64,000 bases of DNA from Apostichopus japonicus (Eukaryota; Echinodermata; Holothuroidea; Aspidochirotida; Stichopodidae): contig NC_092569.1 in assembly GCF_037975245.1 (NCBI RefSeq), positions 27,845,668 to 27,909,667 of the forward strand. The letters run 5' to 3'. The notes beneath the pieces are model-generated. The model was not told where the DNA came from. It saw only the letters and a list, made by a program, of their open reading frames with translations, and made no database searches. A program made the position numbers and the translations under genes. Shown here in pieces: positions 11,872 through 24,854 of the stretch. Position 1 is the first letter of the stretch; every line of letters begins with the position of its first letter.

Positions 11872-14691
11872 ATGTTAACTGTCACCATATATCTTCTTAT
11901 CACAATGAGTTTTCAAACTTGGTCATATTTTGAGTGTCGCAAAGAGAATATTACGACGTCGATTCCTTCAACATGCAATGTTACAAGTAAGAATACTTTC
12001 AATTTGTATCATCACAATAGCCGCAGTCTAAACAAAAATTTTAATTATATTAATGATTTCATGTCCTTATTGGACCATAATTTTACAGCAATTGGTTTCA
12101 CAGAAACTTGGTTTCATGCTGATATACCCCATTTATTCCACATTGATAACTATACCCTTATTGAAAAGCACCGGCTCTCCAAAAGAGGCGGCGGTGTATG
12201 TCTATTTATAAACAATAATATAAGTTTTAAACACAGGGATGATATTTCTGTGTTCAATGACTCTATTGAGTCTTTATTCATTGAAGTAGAAATCAGCCAC
12301 CTAAGAAAAAAATACATTGTTGGCGTAGTCTACAGACCTCCCAACAGCTCATTGGATAGATAAATTTCACATATGAACGATATGCTAACCATAACTTCTA
12401 ACAGCCGTTCCACTACGTACTTAATGGGCGACTATAATATCGATTTGCTTGATGATTCTAAATCAGATAAATTTCTCAATCTTTTATACCACTATTATTA
12501 AGCCAACCCGTGTAAGCAGTACTTCTTCATCTCTAATCGATAATTTTTTAACTAATGACGATTGCAGACTACTTACAGGTATATTTGTCACTGACTTAAG
12601 CGATCATTATCCTTTATTTTTGCAAACCTATTCTAACACTCATCCTCAAAGAACCACAGCCTACGTACGAAATTACACCAATTCTAATACTGAGAATTTC
12701 GCTTCCAAAATTCAAGACATTCACTGGGAAAATGTGCTCATGCAAAATGACGCAAACATTGCCTATCGTAATTTCTTTAATTCTGTTAACCATGTATACA
12801 ATGAATGCTTTCCCAAATACTGTGTAAATGCCAAAAAGAGACGAAGCAAAAGGAATCCTTGGATTACTAAAGGTATTCTTGTTTCTATTAAAAGAAAAGA
12901 TAAGCTATTTAAAAGACATATTAAGAACCCGTCTGATGTAAATAAAACTATATATTCTCAATATCGCAATAAGCTCAATCATGTAATCAAATTTTCTGGA
13001 AAATTATATTTCAACAACAAATTTTATAATGCAAGGAATAACCCAAAAGGCACCTGGGATACCATTAACCAAATTCTCCATAAGGGTTGTAAACAATCAT
13101 CGTATCCCTCTTCTTTCAAGGATGGTGACAAAGAGATTAACTCCGACCATGATATTGCTAATAAATTTAATAACCTTTTCGTCAACCTGGGGCCATCACT
13201 GGCAAGTAAAATCAACCACAAACGTAAATCACAGGAATCTGTGAACATTGATACTAACACTCATTCCATGTTTACTCATCCTGTTAGTGAGGAGGAGCTG
13301 TTAAAAACAGTCACCTCTTGCATGAAACCCAATAAAGCAGCTGGATACGATGATTTTAAGCCTGGTATTGTTAGGGAAGTTATCCCATTTATTACCAAAC
13401 CATTAACCCACATTTGTAATTTGTCGTTTAATACCGGTATATTTCCTGATATGCTTAAGATTGCCAAGGTCATCTCTGTCTTTAAGAAAGGGGATTCAGA
13501 AAACTTTGAAAATTATCGACCTATATCACTATTACCATGTTTTTCCAAAGTAGTTGAAAGGCTTATGTATTATCGTATTTTTAACTTTATTTTAAAATAT
13601 AACATTTTATGCCACGAACAGTATGGATTCCGTCCTGAACACTCCACTGAGCTAGCACTAGCTGATGCTATTGACAATTTATATAGTAATCTTGACAAGA
13701 ATAGTACCTGTGTCGGGGTTTTCCTGGACCTCTCAAAGGCCTTTGACACAATAGACCACACAATTCTGCTAATAAATTACACCGTTACGGCATAAGAGGA
13801 ACCCCTCTTAATTGGATCGACAGTTACTTAGCAAACCGCTACCAATATACATCCTACAAAAGTGCTCATTCCCAACCGGAGAGAATACAATGTGGTGTGC
13901 CACAAGGCTCTATTCTTGGTCCATTGTTTTTCATCCTTTATGTCAATGACATTACCAAAGTTTCTGATAAAGTTAAAGTTGTTTTGTTTGCTGACGACAC
14001 AAATATCTTCTTCGTACCACAATCGAGTACTTTATTTCATATTGAAGTATCAACTGAATTAGACAAGTTCAGCGACTGGTTTGCTGGCAACACATTATCA
14101 TTGAATATTGATAAAAACAAACTATATAGTTTTTAATACTTCTAACAATTTTACATGGAATGCTGATATAACTATGGGCGGTCAACGACTACAACAAGTC
14201 AAAAGTACTAGATTTTTAGGCGTTTATATAGATCATAAACTTAAATGGTGTGAACACATTACAACTGTCTGTAAAAAAGTTGCAAAAAACTAGCTAAGCT
14301 TAAGCATTATCTGCCACAACACATATTAAAGATTCTCTACCAGACATTAGTCCTGCCACATATTACGTATTGTTGTAACATATGGTCTGGTACTAGATAT
14401 ACCAATCTGAATCCCATTTATATTACGCAGAAGAGAGCAGCCCGCCATATAACACATGCCAAACCACGGGACCACACAAATCCTCTTTTTAAACGTTCTA
14501 GGTTGTTAAAAACTGATGACATTATTAGGGTTAATCTTGCTACATTTGCTTATAAGGCATGGAATGGACTGTTACCAAATGCTTTTAATGACTACTTAAT
14601 AAGTAACAGTGATGTTCATCATTACAATACCAGATTTTCAGGCAATGCACATTATAACAGGTATAATTCTACAATGGGATGTTATCACTAA
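11872..14691 (+). pseudogene. LINE ORF2: endonuclease and reverse transcriptase, degenerate
   Basis: The endonuclease segment (11872-12363) has NSRS, FTETWF and VYRPPN. After an in-frame TAA at 12361-12363 it continues with MGDYNIDLL, then shifts frame near 12480 and resumes with SDHYPL. The reverse transcriptase (to about 13795) has KAAGYDDFKPG, ENYRPISLLP, QYGFRPEHST and FLDLSKAFDTIDH. Further frame changes occur near 13770, 14100 and 14285. Between them GVPQGSILGPLFF and the catalytic FADD box (about 13990) are preserved, followed by a C-terminal region with TRFLGVYIDHKLKW. All core motifs are present but the enzyme cannot be made from this copy. Confidence 0.88.
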
Positions 14692-14865
14692 GGGCACGTA
14701 CAATCAAAACATGGAATTCTCTATCAGACGCTATTACAAATAAACCCTCTGCAAAATCATTCAGAAGAAACTTTATTCAACAAATAATTGCATCTTATTA
14801 ATCGAACATGTTCATATTTTCTTATACATTTTGTTTTCTTTTTCCTTCTCCTTTTGTTTACAGGG

Positions 14866-14909
14866 AGTCCTCTACTTTGTTAAGCCATCTGAAGGTTTTT
14901 TAGAGGACT
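14866..14909 (+). other. LINE 3'-UTR hairpin
   Basis: AGTCCTCTA (14866-14874) is perfectly complementary to TAGAGGACT (14901-14909), with a 26-nt loop, about 40 nt before the (AATC)n tail. 3' hairpins of this kind in LINE RNAs are recognised by the element's own reverse transcriptase. That role here is inferred. Confidence 0.7.
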
Positions 14910-14969
14910 TCCTATCACATTGTATATATTCACGTGATGAAACAAAATAAATCAATCAATCAATCAATA

Positions 14970-16761
14970 CTCTATGAAATATTTATTTGTAGAATTGATA
15001 AGCGATTTTTCACCTAAATTTTAGCAATCTCTGTCATTTTTTATTTAATCATTTATTCAATTAGATAACATTGTCGGAACGTTGTATACGTTGTTATAAC
15101 TTTCTCTCATGCGCTGATGCATGAGGGATAAGGGGTATTGAAAATGGCTCTGGTAAAGTGCAACAAAATATACCCATAAAGCTACTGAAATGGAAAAAAA
15201 GTATATCATCTCATTTATTGAGATGAAAAGAAGACCCGTATAAATGTCAAATGTCCGAAAATGCCCAACCGTTTCAAGTAGAATTAGTACCAGAACACCA
15301 TACATGTACATGAATCACCTCAAAATCTTTTTTAATAAGAATAATTATGTCAACACGAAACAGGAATAATGTGACGGCATTGACACGGATGATACATCGA
15401 GTCCATTCAACTTATTCTTCAATTTCTATATTTGATCAAAGTAAGTCGGTGTTGGTTCAAAATATTAAGGGATTAAAAGGCAGTCAGTTTTTCATATCGC
15501 ACTTTCTTTTCGTTGTAGTATTTGACATCCATAAATGAACACAAAGATATGATATATCAGAAAACAAATCCTAGTTATATGTTCACTGGTCTAGTAGGCT
15601 AGAGATGGCGGGGTGCTGTCAGTGAAATATGTGGGTATTGGAGACATTGTTATAAACTTGCTACTCTTTCAACCTTTGTTTATGTGCTGTTATCTTACAG
15701 TTGTCTTTAATTTTTATCTTTTATTTCACTTTTTTTAATGCTTTTACTTCCTTTTCTCAATTTTAACTATGATGATTTCTAGACAGAAATTTAGAAGCTG
15801 AAACGTTTACAAGCTAACCGGAACTACGGTTATTACAACGTATAGCTTGTTTTATATTTATTGATTTGTTGTCTCACTTCGATGACAAGATATTTTACAT
15901 ATTTTACATATTTTGATGTTTTTATTCTTTGCCAATCTCGTTTGGCTCGTAGTTTTGTCAATTATACAAACTACGCATAACGTTGCAACTCCTCCACGCC
16001 CCTCTTTTCCTACAGTGAAAGACAACTTGATACCACGTTTAAATGGTCGACAAAGGATCTCTTTTCCATAAATCAAAAGTGTATCTTTTGTGAAGTACAA
16101 CCATCAAACAATCTTTTCATTGTTCTAATCTAAAATGAAATGAAAACACCAGATCACTGAGTAATCTACGGGACTCGGGCATCTCTTCTTGAAATACCCG
16201 AGTTTTGTAGCCGGAAAACAAAGTAATGTTTTCCCCATCTACCATCCCACTCCCTCCCGCCACGCACACCCCACCCCACTTTGTGTACTTCCCTTCCTTT
16301 GAGTATCTTGAAAGGTGCCTTTCTTCATAAATTCTCTAGGGGTTTCATGCCGGGAGCTTCCTCAACCAAGCGCGCTATCAACAACACAATTTTTATTATA
16401 AGTGTGGACTGCAACGGGGTTGGCGGGGATGATCAGGTGTTTATAGCACTTGACTAGGAATTTGGAAAACGACCAATTATGTATTCCTGAAAAGCAGATG
16501 GCAAAGTAAATATAGTATATCATATTCTTACATGGTTGATGGATATGATTTAGAGAGAAAAAAAGCAAAACAGACAATTCACAAAGTTAGTGAGTCTGGT
16601 AGAGTATGTGTTTTGGCAGATACCTAATTAACGGAGTGGCCTAGAACCTTGGTTATTACGCCTATAACCAACTTTGTGTGAATATAAAAAGCTTCTGTCA
16701 TAATCTTAAGCTAATGTAGGACTTTATTATGTCACTATAAGGATAGTCAATTGTGAATACC
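14970..16761. repeat. Inter-gene spacer, right part (paralogue of about 51.54-53.0 kb)
   Basis: Blocks of clear similarity to 51540-53006 include ATAGAATTGATAAGCGA-like and TTGTCGGAAC stretches, GGTAAAGTGC, GGGGATGATCAGGTGTTTAT and ACAAAGTTAGTGAG. Homology stops at about 16761, exactly where a G/C-run transposon-like fragment begins. No gene is recognised. Confidence 0.75.
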
Positions 16762-17110
16762 ATGGGCGTCGATCATGGGTGGGGGACGGGGGGACATGTC
16801 CCCCCAATATTTTAGGTGGGGGATATGGTATCTAATATCCCCCCAATATTTGGTGGCATAGTTTTTTTTAGCATATTTTTTATTTTTTTATGATATCGCT
16901 AGTAATTTCAAAATAGAAAATGCTTAGATGCAACTTACAAGGCCTGGGAAGTGCCATTTCCAGCGATCTGGGAGGCATTTCGGCCAAAATTTTCTTTTGC
17001 GCTTCGCGCCAACTTATGGTGGCGCTACACTTAGATAGTTTGCCTACATGCCTCGCCCCTCCCTTGACATCCCTCGCAAGGCGCCTGTCTAACCGTGTCA
17101 CAATTTGTTA
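16762..17110. mobile_element. DNA-transposon-like fragment with G-run/C-run terminus
   Basis: It starts with a symmetrical run around GGGGGGACATGTCCCCCC, followed by a second CCCCCCAATATTT block, then a segment containing GCGCTTCGCGCC. The start coincides with the exact break in homology to the other spacer, so it marks the left edge of inserted DNA. I recall similar repeats in other invertebrate genomes but cannot assign a family. Confidence 0.35.
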
Positions 17111-17196
17111 CTATATATGACCGAAAGTAGTTTTTCTTGTTTTTTCGAAATGAATAGCTAGACGGACCGCATCCGTAATGAAATTTGGTTTGCCGG

Positions 17197-17198
<2 letters not shown>

Positions 17199-17234
<36 letters not shown>

Positions 17235-17255
17235 CTATATATATATATATATATA

Positions 17256-17304
<49 letters not shown>

Positions 17305-17366
17305 ATATATATATGTATATAGTTATATATATATATATAGTTATATATATATATATATATATATAG

Positions 17367-17454
<88 letters not shown>
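17199..17454. repeat. Long (AT)n microsatellite
   Basis: About 255 bp of nearly pure AT/TA dinucleotide with a few interruptions such as ATAACTAT. Similar tracts occur at 19839-19945, 44262-44360, 48069-48103 and 62467-62514. Confidence 0.97.
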
Positions 17455-17458
<4 letters not shown>

Positions 17459-17616
17459 CAAAGTATCTCTTTTGAGATCCGGCTTTAGGAATCACATATG
17501 ATTTCAAGTTGGTTAGCATCATGTTTGATCTCTAGAGTAAGGCAAATATGATACAGGTGGCAAACGCCTACAGTGGAATTACGATCTTCCTTACCGGTTT
17601 CGAACTTCTGGACATC

Positions 17617-18092
17617 AGTGTCTATAGCCTAGTGGTTAGCATGTAAAGCGGGAGGCCCGGGTTCGAATCCCGGTGGTGGCTGGATATATTTTTCACTGTT
17701 CAGGATTTTTCAACTCACTACGGGGTCATATTCCTTGCGTTGCAGCACAGTATTGTATCAATGCATTTTTTTATCTTAACTTTCTCAGTCTGCATTTGTG
17801 GTTAAGATAACAAAAGCAGACCCATTTCAATAAACAGTTACCAATCCTTTATTTCAGTTTACTGATCTCTCATGGATTATACTTGAACACACCTGTGGTG
17901 GCTGGATATATTTTTCACTGTTCTGGATTTTTCAACTCACTACGGGGTCATATTTCTTGCGTTGCGGCACAGTATTGTATTAATGCATTTTTTTATCTTA
18001 ACTTTCTCAGTCTGCATTTGTGGTTAAGATAACAAAAGCAGACCCATTTCAATAAACAGTTACCAATCCTTTATTTCAGTTCACTGATCTCT
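17617..18092 (+). mobile_element. tRNA-derived SINE with partial tandem duplication
   Basis: The tRNA-like head (about 17617-17685) has an A box (TAGCCTAGTGG, 17625-17635), a B box (GGTTCGAATCC) and a perfect T arm CCGGG-TTCGAAT-CCCGG. The 5' acceptor strand does not pair well with GGTGGCTGG, so it is a SINE head and not a working tRNA. The 198-bp body 17673-17870 is repeated at 17895-18092, offset 222 bp, with few differences. A CATGGATTATACTTGAACAC motif between the copies recurs at about 18209, which explains the duplication as a tandem event with an internal deletion. Confidence 0.75.
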
Positions 18093-19864
18093 TCTTTAGC
18101 ATAAGAGAGCCTTTAAACCCCTGTCATACTGGGGCATCCGCTAGATCTTAATACTTAAAAAAAATATATTCGATTGGCTATCGGCATCATGGAATATCTC
18201 TCACCAAGCATGGATTATACTTGAACACAAAATCGTTGCTTGATGTAATATTTTGCATGTTTCGTCGCAAATATTGATAATACATCGTTTTTATTGATCA
18301 TTGCTTTGAGTGCCAATTGCCAATGTTTTGGGCTACCATTGTTCCGTTTACTACAGGAATCGATTTTTAGAATGTACTTGGTACTCAAACGTTTACCTGT
18401 TGCAGTTATGAACATGATTGTGATACATTGTGTAAACATGTTTACTTTGCTTAAGTACATTAAGTATAAAGAAATAGGAAGCAAATATTTATATACGAAG
18501 ACACACTTACTCGCGAAAGAGTTATGATACTCTTCTTGTTATTCTTAAACGAATATGGATGCCGCTGGTCTTCTTGTCAAAGAAACTAATCTTACGGTTA
18601 GAAGGAAAAACCACGTCGAAATATGTCTAGATCGATGTAAGTGAGTCATTGGTTGCATGAAGGTTATTATCCTCGTGAACGACTGAAATAGTCGTCGTAT
18701 AGGTGGAGTGGATAATTGTGGTATCCTTCACTATAAAGTTGTTTATACTACCGTTGATTTCATAAAGCAATTAACAATGATGCAAGAACATTTACTCTTG
18801 TGCAGGAAGCCCTTCCAATTAGCTAACTAAACACATTGTTTAAGCTTTCCAGGTCCTTTTTACGACGGTCTTGATCTTTACTTAATACCTTAGTTTACGT
18901 CGTTCCCTTGTTTGGTTTATCTGTCTACCGGAATTTGACGATAGAGAGCATTATAATGTATCACTTCTTTTTAAGACCATATACGATGTCCCGTTTACCA
19001 TCCAATACGACGGTTAGTCATCTATCGGTCTTTCTTCAGCTACACGGAGACATAACTAACATATATAAACAGTTAACTTTGTCGTTGACGTTTGATTTTA
19101 TAGCTGGATTAAATATGTCATATTTATCCAGTGATTCATTAACTTTATGTCGAGCTTAGTATATCTGTAAACATTTATCTCAATATAGTGTTAAAGTAAA
19201 AATCATTGTCAAACCTATGAATCCGATAGCTTAAACATTACAAGCTATATACTATAAAGGTGGTTGTTGTGTGGGATAGTGAAATGGTGTTCTCATGTTA
19301 TTTGAAACCTTGAGATCAAATTTAAGTAAATCAAAGTTAAAATAAATAAATAAATAAAAAGATTTGATGCGTTCATTTGGTTAAATTGTTAATTTAAATT
19401 ATCCAGCAGAATTTTCATCTCTTGCTATCAAAATAAAGTAACTTTTGACACTGGTCCTAGTTTCTGCGCCACAGAGAAGTATGAATTAAGTTCGGGAGGG
19501 TAGTAGCAAGAAGACTTTGCCTCCCCTACTTCTTCATTGTTAAAATGTTAGCCGTTGTAGGTTTCTATGGACAAATAAAAGTTTCCCTATTCGAAGATTC
19601 AAGCTTCGGAAAGTCGGAAAGCGCGTTTTGTAATTATCTTAAACACAAAGTAGACTTCCATCTTTGATTACTGTTATTTTGTTTAACCTATTGTGTAACT
19701 TGAACATATGTTTGATACCATAAGAAACGGAGATTTAGAGAAAACGGCTGGTGGAACTTTTAAAAAGACATTTTTCATTCAAGAGCTAGGCGTCTCTAAA
19801 GAAGAGTCTATTGAGAAATTTCTCGAAGCTACATATGACATATATATATATATATATATGTATG

Positions 19865-19946
<82 letters not shown>

Positions 19947-21386
19947 CCATTGTTGCTTGTTGAAGCCGACTACCTAAGTAGGATGTCTCGATCACCAAAC
20001 CAAACATCTTTAAATAATCTTATTATGTTATTAACTACTTTTACTTTTTGTGCGAGGTTGAATCTGTGGTAGAATCTTTAATCCTGGACCCGTGCCAAAC
20101 TCATTGTAGTAGTATAGTATATCTACTCAATATCGCACTGGTCTCTCCTTCATGTCTTAACAATCTACTCTTGATGAAGGTTAGAATAATCATATTTTAA
20201 AAACCACATGCATTGGTTGTCAAATGTGGATTTCAGGTTTTAACATAATGTATGCTGAGTAGTACAAAGTAGAGGTCAAGTCAGTTGAAACGAGTTCCTT
20301 ATCTTTTTGTGCGTAAGACATACTTAAATGAAGAGACTTTAACGGTCGCCTCTATTAATATGGATTTGGTGAAGGACAGTTTTCATAACTATAGCATAAC
20401 CATCAAATGGGTTGTCAAAATTGACGTCAGTTTAGACAAATTGATGCCTGGTATTTGGCACAAGGCGAAGGTTAACATAGTTGACAGTGAGGTTCTTATC
20501 TAAGTTAGCAAACCATGTCTAAACGAAGAGATTACAAAATATGCTTATGGATAGCTATTTCTAGATCATAGGTTTTTGTAACAATAGATGTTACGTACAT
20601 ATCGAATACAAATATTGCATTCTGAGATTAAACAAATAGTTTACTTAATATATGCATAAAAGCTGGTACAAGATCGCAATGACTTCCCCTTTCCATGGCA
20701 AAACGTAACCGATTATCAGGTACATGGAATATGGCTTATTTCAGTTATATCTTGTTATGTTTTAATATATATATATGTTTTATGATATATGTTTCATGGT
20801 ATATGTTGTATGTAGTTATATATTGTATTTACATGCGAAAAATATAATTAACGGTGGAGATAACATATAGTTTGGTTACAACTTTGTTCAACTAGAAGCA
20901 CATTTCATACATTTCAGACAATTGAACGGTCGAACCATAATAAGTGGCGAAGACAGGAATATTTTCTGAAATTGATTTTAGCCGAATATAGTTTTACCCT
21001 GGATTTTTGGTCCATTGTGAGGGTCATAAAATGGTTTCATCAAAAACACGAAAGTTGGGTTCTCGAACATGAGTTGATTTTATCGGAACAAGACATCAAC
21101 TCATAATATGATAATTTAAAGGATCATCTAATCTCAGTCTGTGTCCTCTTGGATAAAATATCAAACTGAATGTTTGAATCAATAACGATCATTGTTATAC
21201 CGGTATGAAGTTAATGATTTACTTCCTGTAATTGCTTTTAAAATTTCTTCTTTTTTTGTATCATGTTTATCATATGATTACTCGACAAGCATCTTCACTA
21301 CCGAAATCCAGATCCGAAATTTCAGGATCTAAACATAATAAACACCTACACCTCATTTAATGTATATAGTTACTTGTTTTTTGCAG
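18093..21386. other. No supported gene; AT-rich with (AT)n at 19839-19945
   Basis: No exon with recognisable domain or convincing splice context was found. An open frame running into the AT tract near 19.7-19.98 kb is explained by the dinucleotide repeat. The missing 5' exons of the transporter at 21387 were sought here and not found. Confidence 0.5.
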
Positions 21387-22735
21387 GTCTTGGCTTTGGT
21401 CTCAACCATATTCCATTGTATATTGCTGTTGCAGAAGTTTTCGATGATTCTTTTGGGACGGCAATGAGCGCCATAGGTTTCACGGCCAATATTGGTATGG
21501 CTGTGCTCCCGCCGTTACTAGAATACTGGTGGGAAAAATACGGATTAGCGGGTGCTCTAACCCTCTTCGGAGCTCTTATGTGGAACCAGATATTATCAGG
21601 GGTGCTTATACAGTCAAGAAAAAGCCAAAGCCATACTGGAAAGGATAGTGACGAAGAAGGCGAAAACTCTATGAAGGGGCCAAAGCAACAAAAACTATCG
21701 GCATCAGCGTATGACTCTGGTGGAATCTATGACGCGATGGTCGCTCATCCGACCATACTTTGTCTATACGCAGCTCAACTTACATGTTTTTAAGTAATTC
21801 ATGTGCCATGTTTCTTATACCATACGCAGTCGAGAAGGGCTACACTCAAGGGGAAGCAGTATTGCTGACCACTTTTGGCGGTTGTGGAATGTTGCTTGGT
21901 CGGGCTGTCATTGGTTTGGTTTTCTATTTGAAATGGCAAAGTCGACTGATCGTGATGACGTCACCGATGGTATTACTAATGTCAAACTTGTTACTGGCAA
22001 TATGCACACATGAATTCGTTTTACTGTGTTTTTCGTCTGGCGTGATTGGATTCTACTTGGGTTATACATCGTCGTGGATGTTCAGTTATAGCAAATATAT
22101 AACATGCTTGCCTCACTTTAATTCTACTGCAGCTTGGTCGATGATATGTATCGGTACTGCGGTGATCTCGAGCGGTCCATCATTAGGTGAGTCATTTATT
22201 GGTTTATTGGTTGACCTTCGTAAACTTTTCGAAAGATTTTTCAAATTCAAACATCATGTTTTGTTCTTCAACTTATTCAGATAATGCTGGAAGAAAGTGT
22301 CCATGCCAGTAGATAACAATTATACTACAATGTTATGCAAAGCAAATTTATTTCCCTTATTCCTATTTCTACTTCCTATTTTAATTCAGTTAAAAAAAAC
22401 AACTCTGAACAACTCATCGATGTTCTACTACCGAGGAATCTGAGAACACGCAGCGTTATTTGAAGCTTTGCTCCTTGTTTGCCTTGTTCCATACTTTATA
22501 TTCTGTATGATAAAAATATGTTTGCAGATAATTATTTGTTTATTCATTTCTCTCTCTATCTCTCTCTCTACTTTTCTCAACTGCGGACGGTTTTGTTCAC
22601 GACATTCGGGGTACATACGACAACGTGTTCATATTGCTGATATTATGTGCTGCAGTAGTTGCTATCTGTACTGTGGCGTGCATTTCTCTTACCAAAAGAA
22701 ATCCAGATTGTGACTACGGAGACAGATTCATTTAA
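21387..22735 (+). pseudogene. Monocarboxylate transporter-like (SLC16/MFS) 3' gene fragment
   Basis: Two exons of a monocarboxylate-type major-facilitator transporter. Exon 21387-22186 follows a TTTTTTGCAG acceptor and starts in the fourth membrane helix (LGFGLNHIPLYIAVAEVF). It continues through helices 5-6, a long hydrophilic loop, and several helices of the second half, ending at a GTGAGT donor. A last exon near 22586-22735 (VHDIRGTYDNVF, one helix, stop TAA) completes the C terminus. Lesions: one T is missing in the run at 21787-21791 (frame changes between LTCF and LSNSCAMF); no AG acceptor sits after the pyrimidine tract before 22586, and the nearest upstream AG gives the wrong phase; exons for helices 1-3 (DGGWGW motif) are absent. 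It is most likely a dead fragment, though the T-run slip could be a sequencing error. Confidence 0.8.
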
Positions 22736-23255
22736 ACTCGTTTGGACATTTCACTTGACCTTATATGTGCCTGAATTAATTAAATCAAAACGAGTATATA
22801 TATATTGTAAATTTCAGTTGAGAGTGACAAACCAAACGTATAACTATTTGCTGTTTTACTATAGTAACAGCCTTTTTCTTCGACATATCACCCAGCCCCA
22901 ATGAATTCTTACGTCAGCTCAAGTAAGCAGTGGGTATAATGGTCTGTAAAATATTAAATTTAAGTTAAATGCTGTACCAAAAATACATTTAAGCCTCAAT
23001 CAGTATGCCGACTATTCTTTTTGTTCCATAACGACCGAAACTGTCAGATATGCAAAGACAAAGCATTTCTAAACATGGATATTAATTGTGATGGCATAAG
23101 TAACGGTATAGGCATATAGAGTGGAGAGATGAACCCCGCATAGTTACAATGGCTTGTGTTAACATTATCAGTGCCATTATGGTTTTGCGAGGGACCGTGT
23201 TTTTTCTTCTTCTGTTTAATTGCTTTTCGTTATCATTATTTAAGTTCATGTAGAG

Positions 23256-23626
23256 CAGGGGTGGGCAACATACGGCCCGCGGGCCACATGCGGCCCGGCA
23301 GTGATTTTTTTGCGGCCCTTGAAATGTCTCAAGAAAAAGAAAAAAATCAATATATTTTACATCATCACACAAAATGAGCTAGCTACTTAGAATTTATCGG
23401 CCCTAATGATGCTGTCAGGTAGGCCTATTATCCCCATTAGTTATCAACTGTACTGTATTGACATTATATTTTTGTGAATACCGATTAAGTACACATACCT
23501 ATTGCTTGAAAGTCCTCGGAATCAAAGGTTTGAAATCAACAGCAGGTCGTTGGTTATAGGTGCGGCCCAGTCGATTTTTCACCCCTTATATCTGGCCCAT
23601 TCATTCAAAAAGGTTGCCTTCCCCTG
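23256..23626. mobile_element. Non-autonomous hAT transposon (MITE), 371 bp
   Basis: Terminal inverted repeats CAGGGGTGGGCAAC and, on the other end, CAGGGGAAGGCAAC (reverse complement) flank a short non-coding interior with GCGGCCC motifs at both ends. Identical 8-bp target duplications ATGTAGAG lie at 23248-23255 and 23627-23634. The CAGGGG terminus and 8-bp duplication are diagnostic of the hAT superfamily. There is no transposase. Confidence 0.93.
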
Positions 23627-23634
23627 ATGTAGAG

Positions 23635-24854
23635 TGATTATTAATACAGTCACCTAATTTTTTTGTGCAACCTTATCAATTGTACTATAGTCTGAGGATG
23701 GAAATGTTTCTTTTCCTGAACATTCGGCTCCGGCTTCACACAAACAGAGGTTATACTCGACGTATAACTTATTCTCAGCAATCGTCCAGACTTCTGATGC
23801 ACAGCATAGGGCCTTTATCTATAATCAATTAGTTGTGTTAACAGGACGTCTTTAACTTTTATCAGAAACGTCTCAACATAGCCATAGAGAATCATGCTTG
23901 TAATAAAACATATATTTGGTATAAATTAACCGATTACGTTGGGAAAATATCAAGGTAATTATAGTTTATATCAATTTTACCAATGTAAGTAGACTGATTA
24001 TTCTAGCTTACGAAATTGTATAAAGAAGCATGGAAACATGTCATTATTCGGGGGCATTGCATTTTTAAAGTAACAGACATTGTATGTTTATACCTAATGT
24101 GAGACAGCTATTAACTTTTGTATCATGCGAAAGATGAACGTTCCAAAATTTCGCAAATGCATCATCAAGATTTTTAAATGTATATTTAATTAAAAAGTAA
24201 ATGATAGAAAGCCTGTCTGTGTACAGCTTTTCACCTACTGCGCGCATAACTTCGCACAGTAATTAACGTTACGCGAAAATGAGTAATCGGTATAACTGGA
24301 AGGTAAAGTCCAAATAGTGTGTCAAAACCCAGACATCTCAACTTACCGCTACCCCCTTGCCCCCGCCACCACCACCACGCCAACGTTACCTCATTCTCTC
24401 CCACCCCATTCGAAAAGATTTGAATATAACTTCCCCAAGTCAGAGAGATGTACAGAGAGGGATACGTTAACGCTTATTGTAAACAGTATAGGCTACTATA
24501 ATACATAGTTGTTATGGGTTTTATAAATCGGCCATTTATTCCTTGCTGCATCTGGTCAGCCACTGCCGCCTTCTCTATATTATACCAGCAGTAATATGTA
24601 TCTTTATATGCATGCTGTAAACATTTACTCTCAAAAACAAATTTTAAACTCATTCTACCATAGCAGTGAAAAAAAAAGAAGTTTGAATTTGTATTCCCTT
24701 TCCCGCTTCATTAACGTTATAGTACGGGTATCAGAATCAGCATAACAGCAATTTAATATAATTATGACGAACCTTGCACTCAGACACGGTATAGGTCTTA
24801 TTAAAACAGATTGCACAACAGTAACAGAAATGAAATATTCTTGATGTACACCTC
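23635..24854. other. No supported gene
   Basis: AT-rich sequence between the hAT MITE and the dead LINE. I see no exon, RNA gene or clear repeat. Confidence 0.5.

Larger units (their letters stand above)
10451..14969 (+). mobile_element. Non-LTR retrotransposon (LINE, Jockey/CR1-like group), near full length but inactive
   Basis: The element has a 9-bp repeat array, ORF1 with three zinc knuckles, ORF2 with apurinic endonuclease and reverse transcriptase, a 3'-UTR hairpin, and an (AATC)n tail at about 14949-14969. ORF2 is broken by a stop and several frame changes. The paralogous spacer at about 51530-51550 joins the two flanks directly, so this copy inserted after the spacer duplicated. The endonuclease and the short-unit tail place it in the Jockey/CR1 superclade; the exact family is not resolved. 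Confidence 0.9.

Noticed and set aside
17617-17690. Functional tRNA gene
   Set aside because: A and B boxes and T arm are good, but the acceptor stem does not pair and the sequence continues into a repeated SINE body.
19708-19977. Open frame ending in a long Ile/Tyr repeat
   Set aside because: The repeat is simply translated (AT)n microsatellite; the reverse strand gives a similar artefact.
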